Positions 55,857 to 63,163 of a DNA stretch of 64,000 nucleotides are shown here, piece after piece (the stretch's first letter is position 1; the number at the start of each line of letters is the position of its first letter). Location of the stretch: NCBI GenBank assembly GCA_963723595.1, contig CAVRRQ010000010.1, positions 1,054,001-1,118,000 on the forward strand, read 5' to 3'. The notes under the pieces are model-generated. The model did not search any database and was not told where the DNA came from. It saw only the letters and a list, made by a program, of their open reading frames with translations. Made by a program: the position numbers and the translations under genes. This DNA is from RYN-230 sp963723595. Its GTDB lineage: Bacteria; Actinomycetota; Actinomycetes; Streptosporangiales; Streptosporangiaceae.

Positions 55857-57339
55857 TTGCGCGCCCTTGAAGGGCACCGCCCGGTGAGTGTCCCGGCGCT
55901 GGCCCTGGCCCCCGTGCTCATCGACCCGCGCACGGGGACCGGAGCGAACGGACGGACCCTTGATGACGAACTGCTCGACCGCACTGCCCGCGACGACTAC
56001 CACGCCTGGCTCGCCGGGACCACCGCCACCGGCGGCTGCGTCCGCCCGGTCCGGCTCCGCGGCACGATCCGCGACCTGGACCCCGCCACCGGCGAGATCC
56101 TCCGCACCCTCGACACCGATACCCTCCCGGACCGGGTGATCTACACCCCGTGCGGGGACCGCCGCGCCTCCGTCTGCCCAGCCTGCGCCGAGACCTACCG
56201 CGCGCGACACCTACCAGCTGATCCGCGCGGGGCTCACCGGCGGCAAAGGCGTGCCCGAAACGATCCGGGCGCATCCGTGCGTGTTCGCCACCTTCACCGC
56301 CCCCGGCTTCGGACCCGTGCACACTCGCCGCCAGCTGCCCGGCGGCCGGGCTGCCCAATGCCGCCCCCGCCGCCACACCGCCGTCTGCCAGCATGGGCGG
56401 CGCCTGTCCTGCGGCCAGCGGCACAAAGACACCGACCCGGTGCTGGGTCGGCCACTGTGCCCGGACTGCTACGACTACTCCGCCGCCGTCGTCTGGAACG
56501 CCCACGCCCCCGAACTATGGCGCCGCACCACCATCGCCATCCGCCGCCAGCTGGCCCGCACAGTGAAGGCCGCCGGGGCCGGGAAGGTGCAGCTGTCCTA
56601 CGCCAAGGTGGCCGAGTTCCAGGCCCGCGGCCTGGTCCACTTCCACGCCATCTTCCGCCTGGATGCCACCACCGAGGATGGCGAGCTGGTCCCGCCCGCT
56701 CTCGACGCCGCGCAGCTGGCCGCTGCCATCACCACCGCCGCTGCCTCGACATGGTTCGCCACCGTCACCCACCCCACCCGGCCGCGGGGCTGGGACATCC
56801 GGTGGGGTGCCCAGCTAGACATCCGCACCATCCACCTGCCCGCCACCCCGGCCGGCCAGGTCCCCAACATCGCGGTCGCGTCGTATCTGGCGAAGTACGC
56901 CACGAAATCAACCGAGGCGGTCGGCACCATCGCCTGCCGGATCACCGCTGATAACCTGCCCTTCTACGGCAACACGCGCAGTCATCAGGGCAGGCTGATC
57001 CGCGCCGCCTGGCACCTCGGCAGCCACACCGCCCCAGACTTCCGGGCGCTCCGCCGCTGGGCCCACATGCTCGGCTATCGCGGCCACTTCGCCACCAAAA
57101 GCCGCCGCTACTCCACCACGCTGCGAGCACTGCGGCAGGCCCGCGCCGACTACCGTCGCCGCCAACGGCCACTCCCCGGCACCGGCCACGACGGCCAGGC
57201 CGCCGTCATCACCGTCACCTCACTGGAATGGGACGGAATGGGCTGGCGCACCACCGGCGACGCCCTCCTGGCCCTGTCGGCCGCCGCCCGGGCCCGCGAC
57301 CACGACCAGGCCGCCCGCGACGCCACCCAAGCCGCCTGA
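55857..57339 (+). pseudogene. RepSA-like replication initiator of an AICE, frameshifted
   Basis: The first frame gives VIYTPCGDRRASVCPACAET and YRA. At 56205 one extra base in CGCGCGCGAC shifts the frame, and it continues DTYQLIRAGLTGGKG, HPCVFATFTAPGFGPVHTR, a cysteine cluster CPDCYDYS, KVAEFQARGLVHFHAIFRLD (HxH-type motif of rolling-circle initiators) and VASYLAKYATKSTE. This is the pSAM2 RepSA-like family of actinomycete integrative elements. The start is TTG 55857 or GTG 55884. Together with xis and int it forms the conserved element core. Confidence 0.78.
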
Positions 57340-57361
57340 CCACTCCCCGAAGGACCCCGCG

Positions 57362-57550
57362 ATGGAAAAGCTGCTCTACCGCCCCAAGGAGGCGGCCAAC
57401 GCGCTCGGAATCGGGCGCGACAAGCTCTATGACCTGATGCGCTCTGGTCGGCTCCGCTCGGTCAAGGACGGCGGTGCCCGATTCATCACAGCTGACGCCC
57501 TAGCCGAGTTCGTCGCCATGCTCGAAGCCGAAGCCTCCGAGGCGGCCTGA
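57362..57550 (+). CDS. xis: Excisionase-type HTH protein
   Basis: A 62-residue MerR-like DNA-binding protein: LLYRPKEAANALGIGRDKLY, DLMRSGRLRSVKDGGAR, FITADALAEFV. This is the usual excisionase found between rep and int in pSAM2-type elements, directing excision with the integrase. Twenty-two bases after rep; its stop TGA shares a base with the integrase ATG. Confidence 0.88.
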   Translation: MEKLLYRPKEAANALGIGRDKLYDLMRSGRLRSVKDGGARFITADALAEFVAMLEAEASEAA

Positions 57551-58716
57551 TGGCTGCCAAGGACAAGCCCCGCCGTCGCCGCCAGCGACTCAACGGCGAA
57601 GGCACGATCTCCGGGCCTCGCAAGGACGGCCGCTACGTCGGCGCCTTCTATGCGCTGACCACCGCTGGCACCCGCAAGCGGGTCTACGTGTACGGGCGGA
57701 CCCGGGAAGAAGCCCACGAACGGCTAATCGAGGAGCAGGCCAAAGCCGGTAGGGGAATCCCGGTGCCCGCACAATCCTGGAGGCTCGGCGCCTATCTGGA
57801 TTACTGGCTCGAGAACGTGGTGAAGCCGACCCGGCGGCCCGCCACCTACGCTTTGTACGAGACGAATATCCGGCTGCATCTGAAACCTGGCCTCGGCAAG
57901 TACACGCTTAAGCGGCTGTCGGTGCCAACCGTGCAGACGTTCCTGAACGCCAAAATCCGGTCGGGCCAGTCGGTCCGCAACGTGCAGATCCTGCGCCAGA
58001 TCCTCAGCGCCGCCCTGACCCGCGCGGTCCGTGAGGAGCTGGTCGGCCGCAACGTCGCCCGCCTCGTGGAGCTACCCACGTCCGAACCTGGCGGAATCGT
58101 GCCCTGGTCGTCGGCCGAAGCGGTCGCCTTCCTCCAGGCCGCCGCCACCGACCCGCTGTATCCGGCGTTCGTGCTGCTGCTCCTGTACGGGATGCGCCGC
58201 GGTGAGGTGCTAGGCCTGCGCTGGCAGGACATCGACCTCGACGACTGGCAGCTGCACGTCCGCCAGCAGATCCAGCGCATCCAGGGCCAGCTGCACATCG
58301 GCCCGGTCAAGACCAGCGCTGGCAAGCGCGATCTCCCACTGATCGGCCTGGGCATAGACGCGCTAGCCGCCCGCCGCCAGGCCCAGGACGCCGACCGCGC
58401 CAGCCTCGGCCAGTGCTGGATCGACACCGGCCTGGTGTTCACGACCAAGACAGGCAGGCCGGTCGAACCGCGCAACCTGGTGCGCTCGTTCATGCGCATC
58501 TGCGAGACCAGCGGCATCCGCCGGATACGGGTCCACGCGCTGCGCCACACCACGGCGTCGCTGCTCAAAGACCTCAAAGTCCCGGCCCGGGACGCTCAGA
58601 TCATCCTCGGCCACGCGCACATCACCACTACGCAGCAGATCTACACCCACGTCGATGAAGTGGCCCGCGTTGATGCTCTGACCAAGCTGAACAAGCTGCT
58701 CGGCGGCGGCAAATGA
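57550..58716 (+). CDS. int: Tyrosine integrase of the tRNA-Val element
   Basis: A 388-residue site-specific recombinase. The N-terminal arm-binding region is basic (RRRRQRLNGEGTISGPRKDG), the SAM-like core-binding domain follows, and the catalytic domain has R216 (GMRRGEVLGLRW), H329 and R332 (HALRHTTAS) and the nucleophile Y365 (QQIYTHVD). All catalytic residues are intact. The gene ends 70 bases from the tRNA-Val and points at it, with a TGTGGTCA-type arm repeat between, so this gene and site are functional partners. Confidence 0.92.
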   Translation: MAAKDKPRRRRQRLNGEGTISGPRKDGRYVGAFYALTTAGTRKRVYVYGRTREEAHERLIEEQAKAGRGIPVPAQSWRLGAYLDYWLENVVKPTRRPATYALYETNIRLHLKPGLGKYTLKRLSVPTVQTFLNAKIRSGQSVRNVQILRQILSAALTRAVREELVGRNVARLVELPTSEPGGIVPWSSAEAVAFLQAAATDPLYPAFVLLLLYGMRRGEVLGLRWQDIDLDDWQLHVRQQIQRIQGQLHIGPVKTSAGKRDLPLIGLGIDALAARRQAQDADRASLGQCWIDTGLVFTTKTGRPVEPRNLVRSFMRICETSGIRRIRVHALRHTTASLLKDLKVPARDAQIILGHAHITTTQQIYTHVDEVARVDALTKLNKLLGGGK

Positions 58717-58725
58717 CCCGGGTAC

Positions 58726-58746
58726 TGTGGTCAACCTTGGTGGTCA
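58726..58746 (+). repeat. Right arm repeat of the rep-xis-int element
   Basis: TGTGGTCAACCTTGGTGGTC, continuing with A, matching 54066-54086 except for the central bases. It begins ten bases after the integrase stop and ends 39 bases before the att core. Confidence 0.65.
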
Positions 58747-58783
58747 ACGCCGCTTTCCAAGATCGCCCCGGCTACGTTTCGCC

Positions 58784-58858
58784 TGGTGGGCGCAACTGGG
58801 TTCGAACCAGTGACCCCTCGCTTGTAAGGCGAGTGCTCTACCACTGAGCTATGCGCCC
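58784..58858 (-). tRNA. tRNA-Val(UAC), intact, integration target
   Basis: Complete cloverleaf: acceptor GGGCGCA/TGCGCCC, D arm GCTC/GAGC, anticodon stem CTCGC/GCGAG with loop CTTACAA (anticodon UAC), T arm ACTGG-TTCGAAC-CCAGT, discriminator A and an encoded CCA. Its 3' half (58786-58829) is the right att of the resident element and the parent of all other att copies. Confidence 0.96.
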
Positions 58859-58885
58859 GCGCCTACTGCGAGCAGGCGACCGGCA

Positions 58886-59983
58886 TCAGCGTACCGTTTC
58901 TGCGCCGCCGGTGAGATGAGGGGCAGCCAGGCGGGCGACGGCGTCGCTGGCCTCCACGCGGTTCCGCAACCGCTCAAGCCGCGCGTCCATCGACCTCCCC
59001 GAGACCCCTTCGGCCAGCGCCCGGTACAGGTGAATCGCCCCGGCGTAGCACGCGCCGAACCGGACCGCCTCGGGCAGCACAGCCCTCTCGGCCTCGCCGG
59101 GCCGGCGCTGCGACGCGTATCCCCCGGCGACCGCCCCGACGCGGTCCTCGTCGGGCTCGACCAGCCACGCCCCGGGCCCGTCCGCGGGTCCGTTCGTGGG
59201 CGACTGCGCGTCGAGGAGGCTTTCGATCAGGCAGTGACCCAGGTCGAGCACGGGCAGCCCCAGGCCGCTGGTCTCCCAGTCGATGAGGGTGACCGTGTCC
59301 GGGCCGGTCTGCACCGCGTTGCCCGGCCAGGCGTCCCCGTGCACCACTCCCCTGGGCAGCCCGCCGAGGCTCCGCTGGACGGCCCGGGCCGTCCGCCCGA
59401 ACTGCGCGTACAGGGGCTGCCAGTCGTCCGGGACCAGCGCCCCGACTGCGTCGAGCCGGGCCAGGGTGGCCGGGATGGCCGACTCTGGATACCACGACGC
59501 GTGCCCCGCCCCGTCCACCGCCTCAAGGGCATGCAACCTGCCCAGCGCGGCCCCCAGCATCCGCAACTGCGCGAGCGAGGGCCGGATCAAAGGCCCCTCC
59601 ACGAACGTGGTGGCCAGCGTCAGCCACACCCCGTCCATCCCCACCGGATCGCCCGACCGGGTCCGCACCACCCGGGGCGCCGGGTAACCCAGCAATTCCA
59701 GGCCGTCCAGCGTCGCCGCCCGCGACAGCAGCCAGTCCTGCATGATCGCCGGGGAACCGCTGACGTGGAGGGGCACCGGCGCGTCCGCCCGGCAGGCCCG
59801 GACCACCCACGGGCCGGCGCCATCCGGATGAACCAGGTAGGTGACGATGCCGCTCTGGACGGCCCCGCCGACCCGGCGGAGCCCAGCGGGATCGATCCCG
59901 CGGGCGTGGTACTCGCGGAGCACCCGGCCTACGACCGCCGCGTCGTTCACGTCCGGGCCGGCCCTCTCAGCCCGCGAACGCAC
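58886..59983 (-). CDS. Aminoglycoside-phosphotransferase-fold kinase
   Basis: A 365-residue APH/choline-kinase-fold protein. Features include a degenerate nucleotide site near SGIVTYLVHP, hinge LATTFVEGPLI, the catalytic loop VVHGDAWPGN and metal aspartate LIDWETSGLG. Unlikely to be a resistance gene by position; probably a housekeeping small-molecule kinase. It overlaps the zinc-ribbon gene by 37 bases, so the two are co-transcribed. First chromosomal gene beyond the tRNA. Confidence 0.85.
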   Translation of the reverse strand: MRSRAERAGPDVNDAAVVGRVLREYHARGIDPAGLRRVGGAVQSGIVTYLVHPDGAGPWVVRACRADAPVPLHVSGSPAIMQDWLLSRAATLDGLELLGYPAPRVVRTRSGDPVGMDGVWLTLATTFVEGPLIRPSLAQLRMLGAALGRLHALEAVDGAGHASWYPESAIPATLARLDAVGALVPDDWQPLYAQFGRTARAVQRSLGGLPRGVVHGDAWPGNAVQTGPDTVTLIDWETSGLGLPVLDLGHCLIESLLDAQSPTNGPADGPGAWLVEPDEDRVGAVAGGYASQRRPGEAERAVLPEAVRFGACYAGAIHLYRALAEGVSGRSMDARLERLRNRVEASDAVARLAAPHLTGGAETVR

Positions 59984-60576
59984 CGGGCATCATCACATCC
60001 AGGCTGGCCGCATCGGCCCCGGCGGCCGCCGGCCGGGACGCCCGGTGCCGCTCCGCCCCTGGATGGGCTGCCGCGTGATGCCCGGAATCGGGCCGGGCCG
60101 GCCGATGCCGCCCCGCCCGCGACCCGGCGGACCCCGCACCGGCCCCGCCCGTCCGGCCCCGCCGTGCCCTCCGCATCGGGCGCGCGCTGGATGCTCTGGC
60201 TGACCAGGCTCCGGCCCAGCACCCGGTCCAGGGCCCGGGCGACCTCCTCGGACAGATCAGCACCGCGGCCCGCACCGTCCGGGCCCGTCCCGCCCTCCAG
60301 GCCCGTCCCGGCTTCCGGGGCCGTCCCGGCTTCCAGGTCCGTCGCACCTTCGGGCGCCACGGTCGCCCCGCAGTCCCGGCACTCGACCTCACCGAGCCGC
60401 TTGACCAGGTGCACGCTGGAGCACCGGGAGCACCGGTCCAGCTCCGCGGTCCAGTCGGCCGTGTCCTGGCATCCGGGGCAGATAAGAATCTGGCTGTGCC
60501 GCACCACCCCGCGCTTCCACGGGCTCTGCCCGCGGCTGGGGTCGGTTTGCCGCACACCACATCGATAGCAGGGCAT
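59947..60576 (-). CDS. Multiple zinc-ribbon protein
   Basis: A 209-residue protein whose first 70 residues carry four CxxC knuckles (CYRC, CPGC, CSRC, CRDC), enough for two zinc ribbons. An acidic/glycine-rich linker and a short helix DLSEEVARALDRVLGRS follow; the remainder is low-complexity. Zinc ribbons of this kind bind nucleic acid or act as protein scaffolds; no specific function is visible. The low-complexity end overlaps the kinase start. Confidence 0.68.
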   Translation of the reverse strand: MPCYRCGVRQTDPSRGQSPWKRGVVRHSQILICPGCQDTADWTAELDRCSRCSSVHLVKRLGEVECRDCGATVAPEGATDLEAGTAPEAGTGLEGGTGPDGAGRGADLSEEVARALDRVLGRSLVSQSIQRAPDAEGTAGPDGRGRCGVRRVAGGAASAGPARFRASRGSPSRGGAAPGVPAGGRRGRCGQPGCDDARCVRGLRGPART

Positions 60577-60637
60577 CCTCGGCTGCTTCGATCCTCTCGG
60601 GTGGCTGGCTCACCGCCGGCCGGACGCGGTCACCGCG

Positions 60638-61099
60638 TCAGCTCAGGTCGGCGAGCACCTTCTTGTATTCGGCGATGTCCCGCGCCTGGGGAATGGGGTT
60701 CACCACTTTCCACCGGATGACTCCGGCCTTATCAATGATGAACGTTCCCCGCGTGGCCACACCCTTGTCCCCGTCAAATACTCCGTAAAGCTTTGCCACG
60801 TCGCCGTGCGGCCAGAAGTCGGACAGCAGGCTGAAGCTGAAGTTATCGCGGTCCGCCCAGGTGCGCAGGACGAACGTGGAGTCGACCGAGACCGTAAGCA
60901 GTTCGACATCCTCCCGGGTGACTTCGGGGAAGTCGTCGCGCAGCGCGCAGAGCTCACCGCTGCACACCCCGCTGAACGCGAGGGGGTAGAACACGAGCAC
61001 CACGTTCTTCGTGCCCTGGAAGCTGGACAGCCGCACCGGGGTGCCGTGCTGGTCCTTGAGCTCGAAATCGGGAGCCTGCTCACCAATCTCAACCGACAT
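60638..61099 (-). CDS. ahpE: AhpE/Bcp-type peroxiredoxin
   Basis: A 153-residue peroxiredoxin. MSVEIGEQAPDFELKDQHG, then FYPLAFSGVCSGELCALRDD with the peroxidatic cysteine in GVCSGE, and a second cysteine four residues later. RGTFIIDKAGVIRWKV ends the fold. It reduces hydroperoxides, with mycothiol or mycoredoxin as probable reductant in actinomycetes. The location next to DUF3052 and aceE is typical of the phylum. Confidence 0.9.
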   Translation of the reverse strand: MSVEIGEQAPDFELKDQHGTPVRLSSFQGTKNVVLVFYPLAFSGVCSGELCALRDDFPEVTREDVELLTVSVDSTFVLRTWADRDNFSFSLLSDFWPHGDVAKLYGVFDGDKGVATRGTFIIDKAGVIRWKVVNPIPQARDIAEYKKVLADLS

Positions 61100-61297
61100 G
61101 AAGGATTCCTTTCCGCTGGGGACAGGGTCAGTCTGCCATCCGCGCGGACCGGGACAGGATGCCCACCCCGGGATGGGGATGGGCCTGGCCGGCGGGCTGA
61201 TCCCGGCGGCGTTCGTCGTGCTGGCTGAGGATCCCCCTCGGTACCGCGCCCCGGCGCGGTCTGCCGCCTGATCAGCGGCCCCTGCTCAGTGGCCTAA
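61100..61297. other. Short intergenic region
   Basis: No gene. Separates ahpE from the tandem hairpins at the end of the DUF3052 gene. Confidence 0.4.
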
Positions 61298-61370
61298 TCA
61301 CCTGCGCGCCTTCGGCGCTTAGCTCACCTGCGCGCTCCGGCGCTCCTGCTCACCTGCGTGCCTTCGGCGA
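61298..61370. repeat. Three tandem 26-base repeats with UUCG-type hairpins
   Basis: Units start at 61298, 61324 and 61350, each TCACCTGCG(C/T)GC..CGGCG. The third unit is the last codons and stop of the DUF3052 gene. Units one and three contain GC-CTTCGG-GC, a UUCG tetraloop hairpin. They arose by duplication of the gene's 3' end and probably act as a terminator. Confidence 0.65.
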
Positions 61371-61778
61371 GACCAGCCGGGTGCCCAGCCAGTGGCGCGC
61401 CGCGCCCACGCTCGAAGTCTGGGAGAGTCCCGCGGTCGGCGCGGACTCACCGATGTCGCTCGGCTCGACATGCCCGGGGCGGCCAGCCTTGGGAGTGAGC
61501 AGCCAGATGTAGCCGCCGTCGGCGAGTGGCGTCAGCGCGTCCATCAGCGCGTCCACCAGGTCACCGTCCCCGTCTCGCCACCAGAGCAGAACCACGTCGA
61601 CGACATCCTCGTAGTCCTCGTCGACGAGCTCAACGTCCTTCAGATCGGCGATCTCATCCCGCAACTGCTCGTCGCAGTCGTCGTCGTACCCGAGTTCCTG
61701 CACCACCTGACCCGGCTTGATGCCGAGCCGCTCGGCCAGGCCCGGCTGATCTTGCGCCTGGCGCGCGGTCGCGCTCAC
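61350..61778 (-). CDS. DUF3052 family protein
   Basis: A 142-residue acidic protein: LAERLGIKPGQVVQELGYDD, DVVLLWWRDGDGDLVDALMD, GGYIWLLTPKAGRPGHVEPS and DIGESAPTAGLSQTSS. This is the conserved actinobacterial DUF3052 protein encoded beside aceE; its function is not established. GTG 61778 is chosen because GAGGAGG lies upstream; an upstream ATG would add an arginine-rich leader. Confidence 0.88.
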   Translation of the reverse strand: MSATARQAQDQPGLAERLGIKPGQVVQELGYDDDCDEQLRDEIADLKDVELVDEDYEDVVDVVLLWWRDGDGDLVDALMDALTPLADGGYIWLLTPKAGRPGHVEPSDIGESAPTAGLSQTSSVGAARHWLGTRLVSPKARR

Positions 61779-61989
61779 TGACGTCCTCCTCGTTTCCCTT
61801 CTCGCGGCCCCGCATCCGCGCCGGCCCACCACGACGTGCCGCCGCAGCTTCGCGCCTTGCGCCGCGATGGCCGCGTAGGCACCACTTGCTGGGACAGTTC
61901 ACACTGGGTCGCGCGCCCGCGCAAGTGCCAAATGGGCCCTGGAAGCGAAAACCATGTCACAGTTTGATCTTCCCCGCCTCCGGTGGCGG

Positions 61990-62406
61990 CTACCCGAGGA
62001 AGGAAACTCTTATCTGCCTGTCCGGATTATCCACGTTCAGATCGATTAGGGCGATTGACTGCCAAGTGCCCAGGGCCGGGCGTCCGCCCAGGACCGGCAC
62101 CACCAGGAACGGGGCGATAAGCGCCGGCATGACATGAGACCGGCCGTGCCCGCGCGATCCGTGGGCATGCCGCCAGCGGTCGTCGGGGGGCAGCAATTCG
62201 TCCAGGGCGGCCAGCAGGTCCGTGTCACTGCCCGAGCCCAGTTCCATCAGGGCCAGGCCCGCGGTCGCGTGCGGCACGAACACGTGCAGCAGCCCGTCCC
62301 CGCCCCGCGACGCGCTCGCCGCGAATTCCGCGCATTCCCCCGTGATATCGCGCACGGCCGGCTTGGTCCCGGTCCGCACCCGCACAATCGCTGTTTCCAT
62401 ACCCAA
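61990..62406 (-). CDS. yjbQ: YjbQ/UPF0047 family protein
   Basis: A 138-residue protein of the YjbQ (thiamine-phosphate-synthase side activity) family: VFVPHATAGLALMELG with the metal-binding histidine, HAHGSRGHGRSHVMPALIAP, and a terminal TWQSIALIDLNV. The family forms trimers binding a metal; its true cellular role is uncertain. It overlaps the long downstream part of the DUF1918 frame. Confidence 0.88.
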   Translation of the reverse strand: MGMETAIVRVRTGTKPAVRDITGECAEFAASASRGGDGLLHVFVPHATAGLALMELGSGSDTDLLAALDELLPPDDRWRHAHGSRGHGRSHVMPALIAPFLVVPVLGGRPALGTWQSIALIDLNVDNPDRQIRVSFLG

Positions 62407-62834
62407 CGACTGTTCCTGGCCGGCCTCGCCCGCGCAACCCGGGTGCCGGAAGGCCGTGCCCCGGCTCCCGGCCAGCCGGGACGTGGCCCCCGGTCCCTTC
62501 CGGGACCAGCCCCCCGGGGCGGGGCCTCCCCTCCGGGGGTGCTACTTCTTGCCGCCGCGGGCTCTCCCGCCCGACGGCGCGCGGGCCTTGGTGGCGGAGG
62601 CCGCCCGGGCTTGGAGGCTGTCTGGGGCTTCGAAACCGCCCGGGCCCGGACCTTCCCGGGCTCGATCACGGCGTCCGGGCCCGGGAAGCACAGCCCGGTG
62701 TGCCCGTCGTCGAACCGGACCAGGTACGGCGGGGCGCCGGCCACGCCGTGCACCTCGACGATCTCCCCCGTCCGGTCCGGCTGGCCGACGGCGTTGCCGT
62801 GCACATGCAGCCGGTCACCGATCATTGCGTGCAT
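62247..62834 (-). CDS. DUF1918 domain protein (3' end uncertain)
   Basis: MHAMIGDRLHVHGNAVGQPD, then GEIVEVHGVAGAPPYLVRFD and GLCFPGPDAVIEPGK form a complete DUF1918 domain in the first 65 residues; AGGAGG precedes ATG 62834. The frame then stays open as proline/arginine-rich sequence for 130 codons and overlaps yjbQ by 160 bases. In an adjacent frame the same DNA reads ATKARAPSGGRARGGKK and stops at about 62541, a natural-looking basic tail, so a base may be missing or extra near 62640. Confidence 0.6.
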   Translation of the reverse strand: MHAMIGDRLHVHGNAVGQPDRTGEIVEVHGVAGAPPYLVRFDDGHTGLCFPGPDAVIEPGKVRARAVSKPQTASKPGRPPPPRPARRRAGEPAAARSSTPGGEAPPRGAGPGRDRGPRPGWPGAGARPSGTRVARARPARNSRWVWKQRLCGCGPGPSRPCAISRGNARNSRRARRGAGTGCCTCSCRTRPRAWP

Positions 62835-63163
62835 CCCAGCACCTCCTCGTGCCCGTTCGCTCCGCGTGCGGCCCGGCGCATACGCTAGGACTGCATCGGA
62901 GCGTGCCTAACTCACCGTTGTACCCAGACTGGCACCGGGCGGCGGCCGGGAGTAGGGCCGGAGGTCACACCGCCGGCTCCACGCGCCCGCGTGGCCGGCC
63001 CCGCCGGGTGGCTGTTACCCCCTGGTAGCCGGGTGCGTTTCCGGGGCGCAAGGATCAGAATTGGTCTGGACAACTTATGCCCATCCCGGGCGGCCACCCG
63101 CCGCCCAGCTCTGCGGACATGGCGGCGAACAGCCGCCCGACCTCCGGAAGGCGAGGACATCCC
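62835..63163. promoter_or_regulatory. Divergent control region of DUF1918 and aceE
   Basis: About 330 bases between divergent starts. It must contain the aceE promoter, but no specific operator was recognised. ATG 63119 in frame with aceE is an alternative start without a ribosome site. Confidence 0.4.

Noticed and set aside
53936..58829. Self-transmissible AICE
   Set aside because: No FtsK/TraB-like translocase or spread proteins were found in the interval; it is called a non-transferring element.
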